Source: a virus. Taken from it: a stretch of DNA of 37,384 nt. The position numbers and the translations under genes were made by a program. Location: IMG/VR virus record IMGVR_UViG_3300036945_000508, positions 1-37,384 of that record, one strand, 5' to 3'. Under the pieces are notes generated by a model. The model did no database searches, was not told the origin of the DNA, and was given only the letters and a program-made list of their open reading frames with translations. Shown piece after piece: positions 34,888 through 37,384 of the stretch (position 1 is the first letter of the stretch; every line of letters starts with the position of its first letter).

Positions 34888-36969
34888 TTAATTCGGTTGC
34901 TGCATCATGCCATCGGCAGGCATCATCGGCATGGGTTGCGGCTGTTGCTGTGACAACACGTCGGGGCTTGACAACACCTGTTGCAACGTCTGCATTACCA
35001 GCGCCTGAACCTGTTCCGGCCCGAATGCCTCAGATGTCGCCTTAATGCGGTCTGTCTCTTTTCCGTATGCGTCGATATCCAGCTTGCGAGCCTCAAGCGC
35101 CTTGTCTTTTTGCGCCTCATCAAGCTGCTTAGTGAGTTGCGCGACGGCCTCCCGAGCTTGCCCGTCCATCTGCTGCATCTGCTGCTGCAACTGCTGGATT
35201 TGCGGGTTTTGGCCCGCCGCTTGAGGCGGAAGCATGGTCTTGAGCCGGTCGGAAATATCATCAGCGCCAGGCCAATCGAGATTTTTCGCAATCAGGTCGC
35301 CGACGAGCGGCGCGGCAGCAGGGAACGATTGAACAAAGTTCATCATCTGCTCGGCGGATTCTTCGCGCTTGGTCGTGTAGCTGGGGCCGGCCGCAACCGT
35401 TACATCGTACTTGCCCACAGTAACGTCATACAGCTTCATGACGCCCTCGGCGAACTCCTGCTGTTCCTGCTGCTCAGTCTCGCCCATCGGGCCTTGCTGT
35501 GCCTGCATTCCAGCGCCGTCTTGACCCGGGCGCTCTGCCATGTGCTCTTGATTAATCTGCACCGACTCGTTTTTTCCGTCCTCGTGCATTATGCGGATGA
35601 TGCGCGGGGCGTTGTACACATGAGGTATCAGATCAACAATCACCCGCCCAGCGTGGCGGATGGCGCGGGAAAGATTGTCCACATAGTTGAATGTGCTCAC
35701 GTCACCCTCGCGCTGGCGGGCAATGATAGCCCGGCCTGATGTTTCGTTACTCCGTGCGCCCAGGCTAGCATCGAAAATACCCATGATGCTCTTCATATCA
35801 TCGGATGCGTTCATGGCTTCTTGCAATGCACCGGCAGGAACGCCAGCGAACGCCTGGCGCTGGGGCGGGGTCTGCCCGTCGTACTCGATATAGGGGTGGC
35901 TGGTCGTGTTCGCGCTGGCCCATTTCCCGGCATCCGTGTTGAACGCCCCTTTTGGCCCGATGAACGGCGCTTTTGGTGCAAGGGCGACAAGTTCAGTCGA
36001 TGCGGTGCGCCAGAAGTTGAACATCATCTGCGCATCTTTTGCCGAGCGAATCAGGCTGAAAAAATGACGCTTGCCTTCGACGTTGATCTCGTCACCATAG
36101 ACCGGGATGATGGGGATATAACACCCGGCCCACTTGTTCTCTTCCAGCACTTCATGGCCGGTGATAATCCGCTGTGTGACCTTGTAGCCCTTGGTTTCTC
36201 GCGTGCCGGTAACGCTCACTCCCAGAAGGTCGAAGAAGTCGCGCATCTTTTCGTACTCTTCGGCGTACATCACATTGCCATTGGACATGCGCAACAGGGT
36301 TTTTGCCACCTCGTCCCGAGTCCAGTATTCTGCAATGCGGATCTTGTTTTCAGTAACCCAGTTTTCCTCTTCCTTGCCCTCGCTGAATCCCAGCGTCGAG
36401 GCCTTTGGGTATTTGCGCTTGAACTCTGATTCTTTCATCATTTCCGTGATGAAAGCCACATTCCAATCGCTGGAATCCGCGGCTTGGCTCTGCGGATCGC
36501 CGTACACGTTGAGCGGGTTGGTCACTCGCTCGATGCGGATATCCTGGTCGAACACATCGTCACTTGCGTAGTCGGTGGTAATCCTGAAATAACCATAACC
36601 CGCCGTCACGGCATGGTCGAGCGCGGTATCGTAAGCAATATCCGCGTTGGATGAGTACTCGATGTTGCGAATCAGCCCATCGAGGATCTCCGCTGTTTCC
36701 TGGCTGGCTTCATCGTCAACTGGATGGCATTTGATGCTGGGCTTGTTCTGCCGTGCGTCGTTCGTCACCTGGCGGATGAAGGACGGCATCCGGTTGATCG
36801 TCAGGCATGGTCGGCCCTCTTTCTCCCGCTGCGCCTTCACGGCATCCGGCCACTGTTCACCAAGGCGAGCGAATTTCATGTCGTCAATCCACGCCTTGCG
36901 ATTGTCGGCCTCAGCCTCTTCGCACTGCTTGAATGCTTCCTTGCCTTCTTTTAGTACGTCGTCAGACAT
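34888..36969 (-). CDS. Portal protein, P22 type
   Basis: 693 aa, close to P22 gp1 (about 725). Clear P22-portal motifs: GRPCLTINRMPSFIRQVTND (residues about 52-71), DALDHAVTAGYGYFRI-type segment near 115-130, NPLNVYGDPQSQ near 151-162, ETSGRAIIARQREGDVSTFN near 404-423. The C-terminal Gln/Met-rich helical barrel (about 590-693) forms the long tube inside the head. It is the dodecameric DNA channel and packaging docking site, next to terL. Confidence 0.92.
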   Translation of the reverse strand: MSDDVLKEGKEAFKQCEEAEADNRKAWIDDMKFARLGEQWPDAVKAQREKEGRPCLTINRMPSFIRQVTNDARQNKPSIKCHPVDDEASQETAEILDGLIRNIEYSSNADIAYDTALDHAVTAGYGYFRITTDYASDDVFDQDIRIERVTNPLNVYGDPQSQAADSSDWNVAFITEMMKESEFKRKYPKASTLGFSEGKEEENWVTENKIRIAEYWTRDEVAKTLLRMSNGNVMYAEEYEKMRDFFDLLGVSVTGTRETKGYKVTQRIITGHEVLEENKWAGCYIPIIPVYGDEINVEGKRHFFSLIRSAKDAQMMFNFWRTASTELVALAPKAPFIGPKGAFNTDAGKWASANTTSHPYIEYDGQTPPQRQAFAGVPAGALQEAMNASDDMKSIMGIFDASLGARSNETSGRAIIARQREGDVSTFNYVDNLSRAIRHAGRVIVDLIPHVYNAPRIIRIMHEDGKNESVQINQEHMAERPGQDGAGMQAQQGPMGETEQQEQQEFAEGVMKLYDVTVGKYDVTVAAGPSYTTKREESAEQMMNFVQSFPAAAPLVGDLIAKNLDWPGADDISDRLKTMLPPQAAGQNPQIQQLQQQMQQMDGQAREAVAQLTKQLDEAQKDKALEARKLDIDAYGKETDRIKATSEAFGPEQVQALVMQTLQQVLSSPDVLSQQQPQPMPMMPADGMMQQPN

Positions 36970-36973
36970 TGAT

Positions 36974-37384
36974 TTATCCCATCCATGACACGGATTGCGG
37001 TGCAGATGCTTTTTTAACCATCATCGGCTCTTCGTATACCACGCACATCATCCCGAACGAATCGGCGCCATGTGATGCCCAATCATGGTCAGGCCCAAGC
37101 CCGATGTTGCGCGCCTCGTCCTTCTTCTCGTGATACCAGCCAAGAGCGTCCATGCCTGGTTGCGTCTTGGCCTCGTTGAACCAGATGGCCGGGAACATTC
37201 TGCGGCCTGCCTCAATCCGAGCCTTTGCCGCGCCTTTGCCCTGATTGGGAACTACCGTTACCTCGTAGCCTGCATCCTTCAATGCCGACTCGTAGGAAAC
37301 GTCGTAAACCTTGTCTTGCGTCGATCCATCGTGAGGGAGCCATATCTGCGCCCGGTCTGGCGTGTAGCCTTCTTGCCTCATCCA
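36974..37384 (-). CDS. terL: Large terminase subunit, C-terminal part (continues from position 1)
   Basis: This is the nuclease half of the gene annotated at 1-1009; bases 37258-37384 repeat 1-127. In joined numbering it covers residues from about 296 to 430. WLPHDGS holds an acidic residue at 313, and DHDWASHGADSFGMM holds acidic residues near 393 and 402 that complete the metal site with D253. It ends at TAA/TGA position 36974, five bases before the portal ATG. Confidence 0.95.
   Translation of the reverse strand, partial: WMRQEGYTPDRAQIWLPHDGSTQDKVYDVSYESALKDAGYEVTVVPNQGKGAAKARIEAGRRMFPAIWFNEAKTQPGMDALGWYHEKKDEARNIGLGPDHDWASHGADSFGMMCVVYEEPMMVKKASAPQSVSWMG
37258..37384. repeat. Terminal direct repeat, copy 2
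   Basis: Exact copy of bases 1-127; see the first entry. One copy should be removed for circular coordinates. Confidence 0.95.

Overview
The window is a complete, circularly closed genome of a tailed double-stranded DNA phage with a podovirus layout. The first 127 bases are repeated exactly at the end (37258-37384), so the unique circle is about 37,257 bp and the large terminase gene runs across the join. Head genes are of the phage P22 type (P22-like portal, scaffold, P22-like coat, gp4/gp11-type adaptor, tail nozzle). The overall set resembles short-tailed phages of Beta- and Gammaproteobacteria, and Shine-Dalgarno sites are Gram-negative in style. Host assignment is inference. I see no integrase, CI-like repressor, DNA polymerase, RNA polymerase or tRNA.

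Layout. (1) Late block, minus strand, read from 1632 down through the join and on to 17915: small and large terminase, portal, scaffold, coat, head-fibre-like protein, adaptor, nozzle, internal/ejection proteins including one with a zinc-protease motif, an intrinsic terminator, two paralogous tail proteins, a signal-peptide protein, small Cys-rich proteins, M15 endolysin, holin, a membrane-anchored lysis-associated protein, and an HNH endonuclease. (2) Leftward early block, minus strand, from 12734 down to 2666: Cro-like regulator, ParB-like protein, SF2 helicase, TOPRIM primase, a predicted multi-helix RNA, NinG, many small accessory genes, a Q-like candidate antiterminator and a second HNH gene. 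(3) Rightward early block, plus strand, 12795-17802: small proteins, Sak4-type ATPase, SSB-like protein, Gp157-like protein, accessory genes and NinX. (4) A small plus-strand pocket of Cys-rich/HTH proteins at 1735-2307.

Regulation. The two early blocks diverge from a compact switch (12734-12822) with two perfect TTGACA boxes at the ends of a 34-bp dyad. The leftward promoter would start transcription at about the A of the regulator's ATG (leaderless). The leftward block ends with a Q-like gene, an HNH gene, a promoter (2636-2662) and an intrinsic terminator (2567-2591). This resembles the lambda Q/pR'/tR' arrangement and would feed the late block.

Most unusual content. (a) Hairpin elements with integron attC-like architecture next to accessory genes in both early blocks (5168-5252, 5833-5900, 17282-17344), plus a shared leader repeat. 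(b) A nested multi-helix RNA candidate at 8641-8823. (c) An HNH gene apparently inserted at the 3' end of a lysis-region gene, leaving a second copy of that 3' end behind it. Many genes are shorter than 60 codons; they are called here from ATGA/GTGA overlaps and ribosome-binding sites.
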